Below, one piece after another: positions 8,740 to 16,477 of a stretch of 64,000 nucleotides of DNA. The DNA is from CADEDH01 sp963732695. Its GTDB lineage: Bacteria > Actinomycetota > Acidimicrobiia > Acidimicrobiales > SZUA-35. A model generated the notes under the pieces. The model was not told where the DNA came from. It worked only from the letters and a program-made list of their open reading frames with translations, and searched no databases. The translations under genes were made by a program, and so were the position numbers. Location of the stretch: assembly GCA_963732695.1 (NCBI GenBank), contig CAVTAP010000021.1, positions 248,001-312,000 on the forward strand. The letters run 5' to 3'. Positions within the stretch are counted from its first letter, which is position 1. Every line of letters begins with the position of its first letter.

Positions 8740-9552
8740 TCACAGCTCGCCGAGCACGTCCAGCCGCAGCGTGAGGCCGGGGGTGCCGGCCGGGTCGCCC
8801 GCCGGCTGGAGCGAGGAGGGCGGAACCAGCCACACATGATCCAGATGGGCCGGGGCCCGCTGCACCCGGGCCGGGCCGGTGTTGATGACGGCCAGGGCCG
8901 ACGCCAGGCCGGGCGGGTAACGGGTGAGGGCCACGGCGGCCCGATCGGCCAGGAGATCACGGTCGTCGGCCAGGAGACGGCCCAGGCCCAGCCCCGCCAG
9001 CGGCCCGAGTGGCCCGCCCTGGAGAGGGCTGAACAGGGACGCACCGAGCGTGGCGGCCTCGGCGTCACCGCTGCCCAGGCGGACCAGGCACTCGGCCACC
9101 ACCGCTTCCAGCGCCATGCGGTCCACCGCCGCCAGCAGGCCGGTGGTGGCCACCACGGCGGCCGACGCCCCGTAGGCCACGGCGGCGGCGTTGCGGCCCG
9201 GGTCGTCGACGACGTAGAGGTCGGGTTCACCCACAGCGGCCGCCAGCGACATCCCCTGCACGATGTTCTGGTAGCGGACGTAGTCGTCGGACGTCACCGG
9301 AACGGCGCCCAACCCGGCGAGGAGCCGGCGGTACGAGCCACTCACCCGCTGGACCACCAGCACGGCGGCCATCACCAGGCCGACGGGGACGCCGACCCAC
9401 CAGGGGACACCGGGGATGACGGCACACAGCACTGCGGCCACCACCACCAGGGGCAGGGCCACGATCGCGGTGACCGCCGCGATCAGCGGGCCGTGGCTCT
9501 GGTGCCGACCAGCGGATCGGGTTGCGGGTTCGTCGGTTCCGACTTCGTCCAT
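8740..9552 (-). CDS. HtpX-like membrane protein lacking the zinc-protease active site
   Basis: The 270-residue protein has two hydrophobic segments (about 22-45 and 48-68) followed by a block that lines up with HtpX/M48 peptidases: NIVQGMSLAAAVGEPDLYVVDDPGRNAAAVAYG (about 96-128), an ATTGLL turn and LEAVVAECLVRLGSGD (148-163). In true HtpX the last block reads VIAHELSHI.NRD; here HExxH is replaced by ECLVR (154-158), so all zinc ligands are gone. The downstream AD region (DRDLLADRAAVALT) is retained but its glutamate is missing. I infer a non-catalytic member. It starts 24 nt after pimA and also has its own TAGACT box, 8 nt from the ATG. Confidence 0.75.
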   Translation of the reverse strand: MDEVGTDEPATRSAGRHQSHGPLIAAVTAIVALPLVVVAAVLCAVIPGVPWWVGVPVGLVMAAVLVVQRVSGSYRRLLAGLGAVPVTSDDYVRYQNIVQGMSLAAAVGEPDLYVVDDPGRNAAAVAYGASAAVVATTGLLAAVDRMALEAVVAECLVRLGSGDAEAATLGASLFSPLQGGPLGPLAGLGLGRLLADDRDLLADRAAVALTRYPPGLASALAVINTGPARVQRAPAHLDHVWLVPPSSLQPAGDPAGTPGLTLRLDVLGEL

Positions 9553-9560
9553 CGCGGAAC

Positions 9561-9566
9561 AGTCTA
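9561..9566 (-). promoter_or_regulatory. -10 box before the HtpX-like gene
   Basis: TAGACT on the minus strand, 8 nt before the ATG at 9552 and close to the pimA stop; possible leaderless internal promoter. Confidence 0.45.
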
Positions 9567-9576
9567 CGGCCGGCGA

Positions 9577-10647
9577 TCAGCCGACGAGCCGCTGGTAGCG
9601 GGCCAGGTAGGCGTCGGCCAGGCGGGTCATGGCGAACTCGGTGGCCCGCTCCCGGCCCCGCTCCACCCGCCGGGTGGTGTCCACCGAGGCCGACAGGGCC
9701 CGGAGCAGGGCCTTGGCCATGGCGTCGCTGTCGCCCGGGGGCACCAGCGCCGCGTCCTCGCCGTCGCGGGCCACCACCCGGTAGGCGGGGAGATCGCTGG
9801 CCACCACCGGGGTGCCGGCGGCCATGCCCTCCAGCAGCACCAGCCCGAAGCTCTCCCCGCCCAACGAGGGGACGCAGAAGACGTCGGCCGAACGCAGGCG
9901 GCGGTGTTTGTCGCTCTCGGACAGCGGGCCCAGCCACTCGATGCGCTGGTCGTGGCGGTAGCGGGCCTTCAGCTCCTCGGTCTCGGGGCCGCTACCGGCG
10001 ATCCAGAGCCGGACGTCGGCCGGCAGCAGCCGGGACGCCTCCAGGAGGACGCTCAGGCCCTTGCGGGGCTCGTGGCGGCCGAGGAACAGCACGGTGGGGC
10101 CGTCGGTGGGGAGGGGCTCGGCCTCGGCGTAACGGTCGACCTCGATCCCGTTGAACAGGATCTCGTAGCTGCCGCCCAGGTGGCGGCGGGCCATGCCGGC
10201 CGCTTCGGGCGATACCGCCACCCGCACGTCGAGACGGGTGACGATGCGGCGCAGGACCGGGCGGCCCCAGCGGTAGATGGCGATCTCGCCGGCGGCGTGG
10301 AACGTGCCGACGAGGGGCACCGGCTTCACCACGGTGGCGGTGAGAGTGGGGCCCGGGGCCAGGGGCTCGTGGAGGTGGAGCAGGTCGAAGCGCTCGTCCC
10401 AGATCACGCCCAGCACCCGGAGCTGCGCCGCCGGGTCGGGGGCCAACGGGGCCAACGACCCGTTCTGGGCGTAGGGCATCGAGTTGCCGAGCGGGGTGAC
10501 CCACGGCTCGGGCGGGGGCCCGTCGCACGGGGCCAGCACCTGGGTGTCGAGGCCCTTGGCCCGCAGGGCCCGGGCCAGGCCCAGGACCTGGTTCTGGACG
10601 CCGCCCCACACCGCCAGGCTGTAGGGGCAGACCATCCCGATGCGCAC
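9577..10647 (-). CDS. pimA: PimA-like phosphatidyl-myo-inositol mannosyltransferase (GT4)
   Basis: This is predicted to add the first mannose from GDP-mannose to phosphatidylinositol on the cytoplasmic face of the membrane. The 356-residue GT-B enzyme starts VRIGMVCPYSLAVWGGVQNQV, the hallmark PimA N-terminus with the GGVQ loop. It carries FHAAGE, FLGRHEPRKGL and the C-terminal GT4 motif ESFGLVLLEGMAAGTPVV with both glutamates. GTG 10645-10647 is chosen because TAGGGT lies 7 nt upstream and the family start matches; the open frame continues to 10806 through repeats. The context pgsA-patA-pimA supports the call strongly. Confidence 0.93.
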   Translation of the reverse strand: MRIGMVCPYSLAVWGGVQNQVLGLARALRAKGLDTQVLAPCDGPPPEPWVTPLGNSMPYAQNGSLAPLAPDPAAQLRVLGVIWDERFDLLHLHEPLAPGPTLTATVVKPVPLVGTFHAAGEIAIYRWGRPVLRRIVTRLDVRVAVSPEAAGMARRHLGGSYEILFNGIEVDRYAEAEPLPTDGPTVLFLGRHEPRKGLSVLLEASRLLPADVRLWIAGSGPETEELKARYRHDQRIEWLGPLSESDKHRRLRSADVFCVPSLGGESFGLVLLEGMAAGTPVVASDLPAYRVVARDGEDAALVPPGDSDAMAKALLRALSASVDTTRRVERGRERATEFAMTRLADAYLARYQRLVG

Positions 10648-10654
10648 CGCCTGA

Positions 10655-10660
10655 ACCCTA
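10655..10660 (-). promoter_or_regulatory. -10 box of pimA (leaderless)
   Basis: TAGGGT on the minus strand, 7 nt before the pimA GTG. Confidence 0.6.
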
Positions 10661-10682
10661 GCCCTGCTCGCCACCGTCCCCG

Positions 10683-10766
10683 GCGCGCGCCGGAGGCGCC
10701 CGGTGGGGTTGGGGCCCCGACGGCGATGGGGGAGGCCGCCCGCGGCCGACGGGGGCGCAGCCCCCG
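10683..10766. repeat. Intergenic REP-like element, copy 2
   Basis: This shares GGGGTTGGGGCCCCGACG (10705-10722) and flanks with copy 1 at 7412-7490. It includes a GCGCC-GGA-GGCGC hairpin (10688-10700) and a second perfect palindromic stretch GGGGGC-GCA-GCCCCC (10751-10765), a common high-GC REP core. It lies between patA and pimA. Confidence 0.65.
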
Positions 10767-10771
10767 AACGA

Positions 10772-11635
10772 TCAGGGCCGCCCGGCGGGGCTGGGCGAAC
10801 GATCACTGGGCCAGTTCGGTTCGAGCAGGTGCCACTGGTCGGGAGCGGCCGAGATCAGTCGCTCGAGAGCCCGGGCCAGCTCCTGGGTGACCCGGGCCAC
10901 CTCGGGGCGGAGCCGGGCCGTGGGGTCGGCCGTGATCGGGGGCAGCACGAGCCCGATCCGGTGGCCGTCGCTCCGGTAGTACACGGCGGTGGGCAGCAGC
11001 GGCGCCCCGGTGCGCCGGGCCAGCAGGGCGGGGCCGGCGGGCAGGGTGGTGGTCTCGCCGAACAGCTCCACCTCGATCCCGGAGCCGGCCAGGTCCCGGT
11101 CGGCCAGGAGGCACACGATCTCCCGGTGGTTCACCGCCCTGACCAGGCGGGCCATGGCGTCGGCGCCCAGCGGGATCACATCGATCCCGTAACCCCGACG
11201 GAGCTCCACGAACCAGTCGAACACATCGGCCGGCTCCAGGCGCTCCACCACGGCCGCCACCCGTTCGTGCTTCACGTGGTGGAGCCAGGCCGCAGCCCAC
11301 TCCCAGGCCCCCAGGTGGGGCAGGACCAGGATCGGGCCCAAGCCGGCGTCCAGGCTGGCCTGCACGTGCTCGTAGCCGATCACCGTGATGCCCTCGGCCA
11401 CCGCCCGGGCACCCACATGGGGCAGGCGGAACGACTCCACCCAGTACCGGGCATAGGAGCCGAGGGCCCGCCGCATGGCGGCCTCGGCCTCGGCCGGCGA
11501 CAGCGTGGGATCGACCCGGCGGATGTGGCGGGCCAGCTGATCGGCCTTGCTCTCCATGAAGCGGGGGGCCAGGCGCCGGGCGGCATGGTCGGCAGCCGAT
11601 TGGAGCGGCCCCAACGGCACGGCGCGGGCCGCCAC
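10772..11635 (-). CDS. patA: PatA-like phosphatidylinositol mannoside acyltransferase (LpxL/HtrB family)
   Basis: This is predicted to transfer an acyl chain onto the mannose of phosphatidylinositol mannosides at the inner membrane. The 287-residue protein contains the LpxL-family H-x4-E motif HLGAWE (107-112), YWVESFR near 64-70 and LLADRDLAGSGIEVELFG near 180. The GTG at 11633-11635 is the first usable start, but the frame is open further upstream (a hydrophobic/basic LLKFKAAS stretch, in-frame CTG at 11672-11674), so the true N-terminus could be about 13 residues longer. It lies between pgsA and pimA, the same order as in mycobacteria. Confidence 0.9.
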   Translation of the reverse strand: MAARAVPLGPLQSAADHAARRLAPRFMESKADQLARHIRRVDPTLSPAEAEAAMRRALGSYARYWVESFRLPHVGARAVAEGITVIGYEHVQASLDAGLGPILVLPHLGAWEWAAAWLHHVKHERVAAVVERLEPADVFDWFVELRRGYGIDVIPLGADAMARLVRAVNHREIVCLLADRDLAGSGIEVELFGETTTLPAGPALLARRTGAPLLPTAVYYRSDGHRIGLVLPPITADPTARLRPEVARVTQELARALERLISAAPDQWHLLEPNWPSDRSPSPAGRP

Positions 11636-11687
11636 CGACGCCGCCTTGAACTTGAGCAGGGATCGGCTGGTCAGCGGCGGCGAGGGG

Positions 11688-12389
11688 TCAGAGCGACCGG
11701 CGACGGCGACGGGCTTCGGCCCGGGCCTCGGCCCGCTGGCGGAAGTCGTTCACCGGGCGGGCGTTGCGCCGCCGCGACGGTCGGGTGCGGAGCTGGTGGC
11801 GGGGCGGCAGGCCGCTGGCCTGGCGCCACACCTTCACGAACCGGGTGACCACCGTGACACCGGTGAGCACCAGCATCACCCACAGCGTGGCCTCGAACAG
11901 CGGGTTGAACAGCAGGCCGAAGCCGAGCACGATGAACCGCTCGGCCCGCTCCATCAGGCCGCCCCGGGCCTCGTAGCCCAGCGACTCGGCCTTGGCCCGC
12001 TGGTACGACACGAGCGAGGCGGCGATGTAGACCCCGAAGGGCAGCAGGGCCTTGTGGGGCGAGTCGGTGCCGGCGAAGTACCAGCCGGCGCCGGCGAACA
12101 GCAGGGCGTCGCTCAAGCGGTCCGACACCGAATCGAGGTAGGCGCCCCGGGGCCCGGACTTGCCGGCGGCCTTGGCCACCGCGCCGTCGAGGGCGTCGGG
12201 CAGGCCGGTGAGCAGAAGGAGCAGCACGGCCAGGGGGAATTGGCCCAGCGCGATGGCCACGCCGCAGGCTCCCGCCATGGCCACGCCCAGGCCGGTCACC
12301 ACGTCGGGTGACACGCCGGCCTGCTGGAGGCTCTTGCCGATCGGGGCCATGCCCTTCTCGAACGCAGTGCGGAAATTGCCGTCGAACAC
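11688..12389 (-). CDS. pgsA: PgsA-type phosphatidylinositol phosphate synthase (CDP-alcohol phosphatidyltransferase)
   Basis: This membrane enzyme joins CDP-diacylglycerol to inositol phosphate, the first step toward PIMs. The 233-residue protein has about six hydrophobic segments and the CDP-alcohol motif DALDGAVAK...G...D...D; the usual AR within the motif is AK here. I chose GTG 12387-12389 over TTG 12398 because GAGAGG lies 9 nt upstream of the GTG. A TACCGT -10 box at 12445-12450 suggests a leadered transcript. It is followed by patA and pimA. The basic C-terminal tail (RRRNARPVNDFRQRAEARAEARRRRR) is cytoplasmic by charge. Confidence 0.93.
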   Translation of the reverse strand: MFDGNFRTAFEKGMAPIGKSLQQAGVSPDVVTGLGVAMAGACGVAIALGQFPLAVLLLLLTGLPDALDGAVAKAAGKSGPRGAYLDSVSDRLSDALLFAGAGWYFAGTDSPHKALLPFGVYIAASLVSYQRAKAESLGYEARGGLMERAERFIVLGFGLLFNPLFEATLWVMLVLTGVTVVTRFVKVWRQASGLPPRHQLRTRPSRRRNARPVNDFRQRAEARAEARRRRRSL

Positions 12390-12398
12390 GGGGCGCAA

Positions 12399-12450
12399 CC
12401 TCTCGTGCGGTGATTCGCGTTGGATCGCGGTAAGTCGACCTTGAACGGTA
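12399..12450 (-). promoter_or_regulatory. pgsA promoter region and Shine-Dalgarno
   Basis: TACCGT (12445-12450) is a TANNNT box and GAGAGG (12399-12404) lies 9 nt before the chosen GTG. The ribosome site decides the start in favour of 12389. Confidence 0.45.
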
Positions 12451-12453
12451 GCC

Positions 12454-12475
12454 GATCCGGGCCGGGCCCGGGATC
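12454..12475 (-). terminator. GC-rich hairpin after the membrane-protein gene
   Basis: GATCC(G)GG ... CC(CG)GGATC arms form a compact hairpin 33 nt after the stop of the gene at 12509 and just upstream of the pgsA promoter. No T-tract follows. It is a plausible terminator or attenuator. Confidence 0.4.
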
Positions 12476-12508
12476 ATCCAGGTGCTTCGACCCCCAAACG
12501 GGGTGACG

Positions 12509-13099
12509 TCAGCTGTCGGTGACCGGCTCAGGAGTAGTACCCGCGCCGAGCTTGCTCCAGTCCTCCGGGTTCTCCTCCACGAAGGAATCGACCACGGTGG
12601 GCTCCACCCCGTCCACCAGCACGAAGCCCCGTTTGGAGGGCGGATCGTCGGCCGAGTAGAGCAGGATGCGCCAGGTGGGACGGCTGAGCAGGCCCCGCCA
12701 GCCCATCTGGGCCGAGGCGTGGCCAACCGGGAAGCCGACCTCCCCTACGGCGGCCACCAGGGCGTCGCGCTCGTCGACGGCGAGGTTCCAGCCGCTGACG
12801 ATCGAGTAGACCCCGAGCAGGCCGAGGATCACGGCCGCCCCCAGGTACCCCCGGTTGACGTAGATCCCGTCGCCCCGGATCATCACCAGGGCGGCCAGGG
12901 CCGCGGCGATACCGAGGTACAGGTAGCCGGGGATGCGGCGGCGGTTGTTGTTGGGGAAGACGTAGTCTTCCGGGTCCACCAGGTGGGGCTGGAGGTCCTC
13001 GGGCAACTGGTCGCCGGGTTGGGCGTCGGTGGGCGGGGGCCCGGCCGCCGCCTGCACCTCCGTCCCGGAGTCCTCCACCGGCTCGCCGCGCTCGTTCAC
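12509..13099 (-). CDS. Conserved two-segment membrane protein, function unknown
   Basis: The 196-residue protein has an acidic Pro/Asp-rich cytoplasmic N-terminus (1-50), a basic NNNRRR patch, two adjacent hydrophobic segments (about 58-75 and 84-103), then a soluble domain of about 90 residues with VDERDALVAAVGEVGFPVGHASAQMGWRGLLSRPTWRILLYSADDPP. I do not recognise a named family. The GTG start overlaps the stop of the HIT gene (GTGA), so it is translationally coupled and belongs to the thrS-HIT-pgsA cluster, at a position where mycobacteria have no equivalent gene. Confidence 0.8.
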   Translation of the reverse strand: MNERGEPVEDSGTEVQAAAGPPPTDAQPGDQLPEDLQPHLVDPEDYVFPNNNRRRIPGYLYLGIAAALAALVMIRGDGIYVNRGYLGAAVILGLLGVYSIVSGWNLAVDERDALVAAVGEVGFPVGHASAQMGWRGLLSRPTWRILLYSADDPPSKRGFVLVDGVEPTVVDSFVEENPEDWSKLGAGTTPEPVTDS

Positions 13100-13635
13100 G
13101 GCTTCACGTTACCGGGAGCCGGGGGCCAGGCCTGACGGAGGGCGGTCCAGGTGTCGGCCAGGGTCACCGGAAGCACCCGGGCGTCGGCGATCGTGGTCAT
13201 GAAGTTGGTGTCGGCGTCCCACCGGGGCACCACGTGCACGTGGAGGTGTTCGGGCTGGGAGCCGCCGCCGGCCGTGCCCTCGTTGAACCCCACGTTCAGC
13301 CCCTGGGGCCGCACCACCGCCTTGACCACCCGGGTGGCCTGGCGGACGAGGGCCCACAGCTCGGCGTAGGTCTCGTCGTCGAGGTCGTCGAAGCTGCGGG
13401 CCGCCCTTCGGGGCAGCACCATCACATGGCCCGAGGTGTAGGGGAACACGTTGAGGATGGCGAAGGTCCGCTCCCAACGGGTGAGGATGTAGGTCTGCTC
13501 GTCGGGCAGGCCGCAGGACTCGAGCGCCTCGAACAGGGTCTGGCCGGGGGCCGGTACGGGGTCGACGTGGGGCCTACCGTCGGCCCCCACGCCCTTGGGC
13601 TGGGCCATGCGCCAGCCCGAGTGGACCCACTCCAC
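13096..13635 (-). CDS. HIT-family nucleotide hydrolase/phosphorylase
   Basis: This is a histidine-triad protein of the type next to thrS in actinobacteria (Rv2613c-like, where the relative is an Ap4A phosphorylase). The 179-residue protein has the HIT motif HLHVHVVPRW with H130, H132 and H134; the middle histidine is the nucleotidyl acceptor. The N-terminal half holds YILTRWERTFAILNVFPYTSGHVMVLP. The GTG at 13633-13635 begins 3 nt after the thrS stop; a start at Met10 is possible. A role in clearing diadenosine nucleotides made by ThrRS is an attractive inference from the context. Confidence 0.92.
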   Translation of the reverse strand: MEWVHSGWRMAQPKGVGADGRPHVDPVPAPGQTLFEALESCGLPDEQTYILTRWERTFAILNVFPYTSGHVMVLPRRAARSFDDLDDETYAELWALVRQATRVVKAVVRPQGLNVGFNEGTAGGGSQPEHLHVHVVPRWDADTNFMTTIADARVLPVTLADTWTALRQAWPPAPGNVKP

Positions 13636-13638
13636 CGG

Positions 13639-15628
13639 CTAGGCCTGGCCGGCCGGAGCCGGGGCCACCGTGCCCGGTACGGCCTCGACCGCCAGCCGGG
13701 CCTCGAACGCCTCCAGGGCAACGTCGCGCTCGACGTCGCCGCCCCGGGGATTCACGCCAACCGTGCCGGCGGCCACGTCGGTGTCGCCCACCACCAGGAC
13801 GTAGGGCACCTTCTGCATCTTGGCGTTGCGGATACGGCGGCCCAGGGGGTCACCGGCTCCGGTCACCTCCACCCGCAACCCGGAGGCGGCCAGGCGGTCG
13901 CGCACGGTCCAGGCGTAGTCCTCGTGGTCGGCCGCCACCGGCAGGATCTCCACCTGCACCGGGGCCAGCCACAGCGGCAGGTTGCCGGCGTAGTGCTCCA
14001 GCAGCACGCCGAAGAAGCGGTCGAGTGAGCCCATCAGCGCCCGGTGGACCATCACCGGCGGGCGCCGCTCGCCGTCGGGGGCCACGTACTCCAGGCCGAA
14101 CCGCTCGGGATGGTTGAAATCGACCTGGATGGTCGACAGCTGCCAGGCCCGGCCGATGGCGTCGCGCACGTCGACGTCGATCTTGGGGCCGTAGAAGGCA
14201 CCGCCGCCCTCGTCGACCGTGTAGCTCGAGGCCGTGGGCGTCGAGCGCCCCGGCCAGGGCCTTGGTGGACAGCTCCCACATCTCGTCGGTCCCGATCGAC
14301 TTCTCGGGCGGCCGGGTGGACAGCTTGGCCTGGAACTCGTCGAACCCGAACGAGCGCAGCATGTCGATCACGAAGTCCAGCAGGCTGCGGATCTCGTCGG
14401 CCAGGCCTTCCAGGGGCACGAAGATGTGGGAGTCGTCCTGGGTGAAGCCCCGGGCCCGCATCAGGCCGTGCAGGGTGCCGGCCCGCTCGTAGCGGTACAC
14501 CGTGCCCAGCTCGAACAACCGCAGCGGCAGCTCCCGGTACGAGCGCTGGCGCGACCGGTAGATCAGCACGTGCATGGGGCAGTTCATGGGCTTGGGGTAG
14601 TAGACCCCGTTGTCCATCTCCATGGGCGGGTACATGCCGTCGGCGTAGAAGCTGAGATGGCCCGACGTCTCGAACAGCTGGGCCCGGGCCAGGTGGGGGG
14701 TATAGGCGAACTGGTAGCCGGCGGCCTGGTGGCGGGCCCGGGAGTAGTCCTCCATGACCTTGCGGATGATGGCCCCCCGAGGGTGCCAGACGGCCAGGCC
14801 GCCGCCCAGCTCGGACGGGAACGACAGCAGGTCGAGCTCGTTGGCCAGCTTGCGATGATCGCGCTGGGCCGCCTCCTCCAGCCGCTTCAGGTGCTCGGCC
14901 AGCTGGTCCTTGGTGGCCCAGGCCGTGCCGTAGATGCGCTGGAGCATCGGCTGGTGCTCGTCGCCCCGCCAGTAGGCACCGGCCACCTTCATCAGCTTGA
15001 AGTGGCCCAGGCGACCGGTGGAGGGCACGTGGGGGCCCACGCACATGTCGACGAAGGCGTCGGTGTTGCGGTAGAAGCTGACCGTGTTGCCCCCCGCCGC
15101 CTCGGCCTCCATGCCGCCGGCGTCGCCCGAGGTGACCCGGTCGATGATCTCCCGCTTGTACGGGTGCTGGGCCATCAGGGCCCGGGCGTCGTCGGGGGCC
15201 AGCTCGGAGCGGATGAAGGGCTGGTCGGCTTTCACGATCTCCCGCATCCGGGCCTCGATGCGTTCCAGGTCGTCTTCGGAGAACGTGGCGCCGTCGGGGA
15301 GGGAGAAGTCGTAGTAGAAGCCGTCGGCGATGGACGGGCCGATGGCGAACGTGGCGCCCGGCCACAGGCCGAGCACGGCCTGGGCCAGCACGTGGGAGGT
15401 CGAGTGGCGCAGGGTGTCCAGGCCCAGCTCGGAGTCGGGGGTGACGATCTGCACGTGCTGCCCCTCGGCCAGCGGGCGGTTCAGGTCGACCGGCTTCCCG
15501 TCGACCACGGCCACCAGCGCGTCCTTGGCCAGCCGCTTGCCGATGGCGGAGGCGAGATCGGCCGCAGTGGAGCCGGCGGGGAGCTGTCGCTGGGAACCGT
15601 CGGGCAGGGCGATGGAGATATCGGACAC
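13639..15628 (-). CDS. thrS: Threonyl-tRNA synthetase, reading frame interrupted by a single-base frameshift
   Basis: ThrRS charges tRNA-Thr and is normally essential. Frame 1 (15628 to about 14225) holds the TGS domain (1-62), the editing domain with HSTSHVLAQAV, and catalytic motif 2 FELGTVYRYERAG with the zinc cysteine in MNCPMH. Frame 2 (about 14223 to 13639) resumes exactly with YTVDEGGGAFYGPKID, motif 3 HRALMGSLDRF and the anticodon-binding domain. Between GLE and YTVDE there is one extra G on the plus strand at 14224; without it the protein is continuous and of normal length (about 660). All other residues look functional, so a sequencing or assembly error is the simplest explanation. 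The GTG start has TACACT 7 nt upstream. Confidence 0.93.
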
Positions 15629-15635
15629 GTCTCCG

Positions 15636-15641
15636 AGTGTA
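15636..15641 (-). promoter_or_regulatory. -10 box of thrS (leaderless)
   Basis: TACACT on the minus strand, 7 nt before the thrS GTG at 15628. Confidence 0.6.
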
Positions 15642-15701
15642 CGGGTGACGTCCCTGGTCCCGAGCCGGGTTTCCCGGCCCGGGCCGCCCTCTCGGAGCAG
15701 G

Positions 15702-16469
15702 CTAGACCAGCAGCGGGGTCGGTGTGAGCACGGCGGCCGACGACAGGACGGGGCTGGCCGCGGCCTGGGCGCCGATCAGCTCCGGGGCCGGGTCGCCGGC
15801 GTAGCGGTCGACGTAGTTCTGGCCGGTGAGGGCCCGGATCTCGAACATCACCTCGTCGGTCAGCTCCCGCAGCGTGGCCCGGTCGCCGGAGCGCGACCGG
15901 TAGCGGTCGACCTCGATCGGCCGGCCGAAGCGCACCCGCACCGGGCGGAAGAACCGGGGGCGGTTCGACCCGACCGGCTGGACCTCGGGGGTGCCGATCA
16001 GGCCAACGGGGATGATCGGGGCGCCGGTCTCGAGGGCCAGGCGGGCCGCCCCCGTCTTGCCCCGGTACAGATCACCGGTGCGGCTACGGGTTCCCTCGGG
16101 GTAGATGGCGAACAGGCCGCCCCCGGTCAGCACCTCCCGGGCGGCGTCGAGCGCGGCCTGGGCGTGCTCCCCGCCCCGACGGTCGATGGGGATCATCCCC
16201 AGCGCCGGGAACAGCCAGCGGGTCTTCCACGAGTCGAGGTACTCGGCCTTGCCCACGTACACCACCGGCCGGTCCAGCACCGCCGGCACGAAGAACGAGT
16301 CGATGGCGGCCAGGTGGTTGGGGCACAGGATGGCCGGCCCGTCGGTCGGGATCCGGTCGAGTCCCTCGACCTCGATCGCCCACAGCCGGCGGAACAGGGG
16401 GCGCAGGACGCGTTTGGCCCGCCGCTGGTGGCGGCCGTACCAACCGGGCGGGAGCGGTGCGGGGGCCAC
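15702..16469 (-). CDS. PlsC-family 1-acyl-glycerol-3-phosphate acyltransferase
   Basis: This is predicted to acylate lysophosphatidic acid or a related lipid at the membrane. The 255-residue protein has motif I NHLAAID (N51, H52, D57), the motif II basic region around GMIPIDRRGG, motif III YPEGTRSR (123-130) and motif IV IIPVGLIGTPE. The chosen GTG at 16467-16469 lies 8 nt after the mshC stop; the open frame reaches 17327 but only because it reads antisense-free through mshC. It is co-oriented with and probably co-transcribed with mshC. Confidence 0.9.
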   Translation of the reverse strand: MAPAPLPPGWYGRHQRRAKRVLRPLFRRLWAIEVEGLDRIPTDGPAILCPNHLAAIDSFFVPAVLDRPVVYVGKAEYLDSWKTRWLFPALGMIPIDRRGGEHAQAALDAAREVLTGGGLFAIYPEGTRSRTGDLYRGKTGAARLALETGAPIIPVGLIGTPEVQPVGSNRPRFFRPVRVRFGRPIEVDRYRSRSGDRATLRELTDEVMFEIRALTGQNYVDRYAGDPAPELIGAQAAASPVLSSAAVLTPTPLLV

Positions 16470-16477
16470 GGCCGGCG

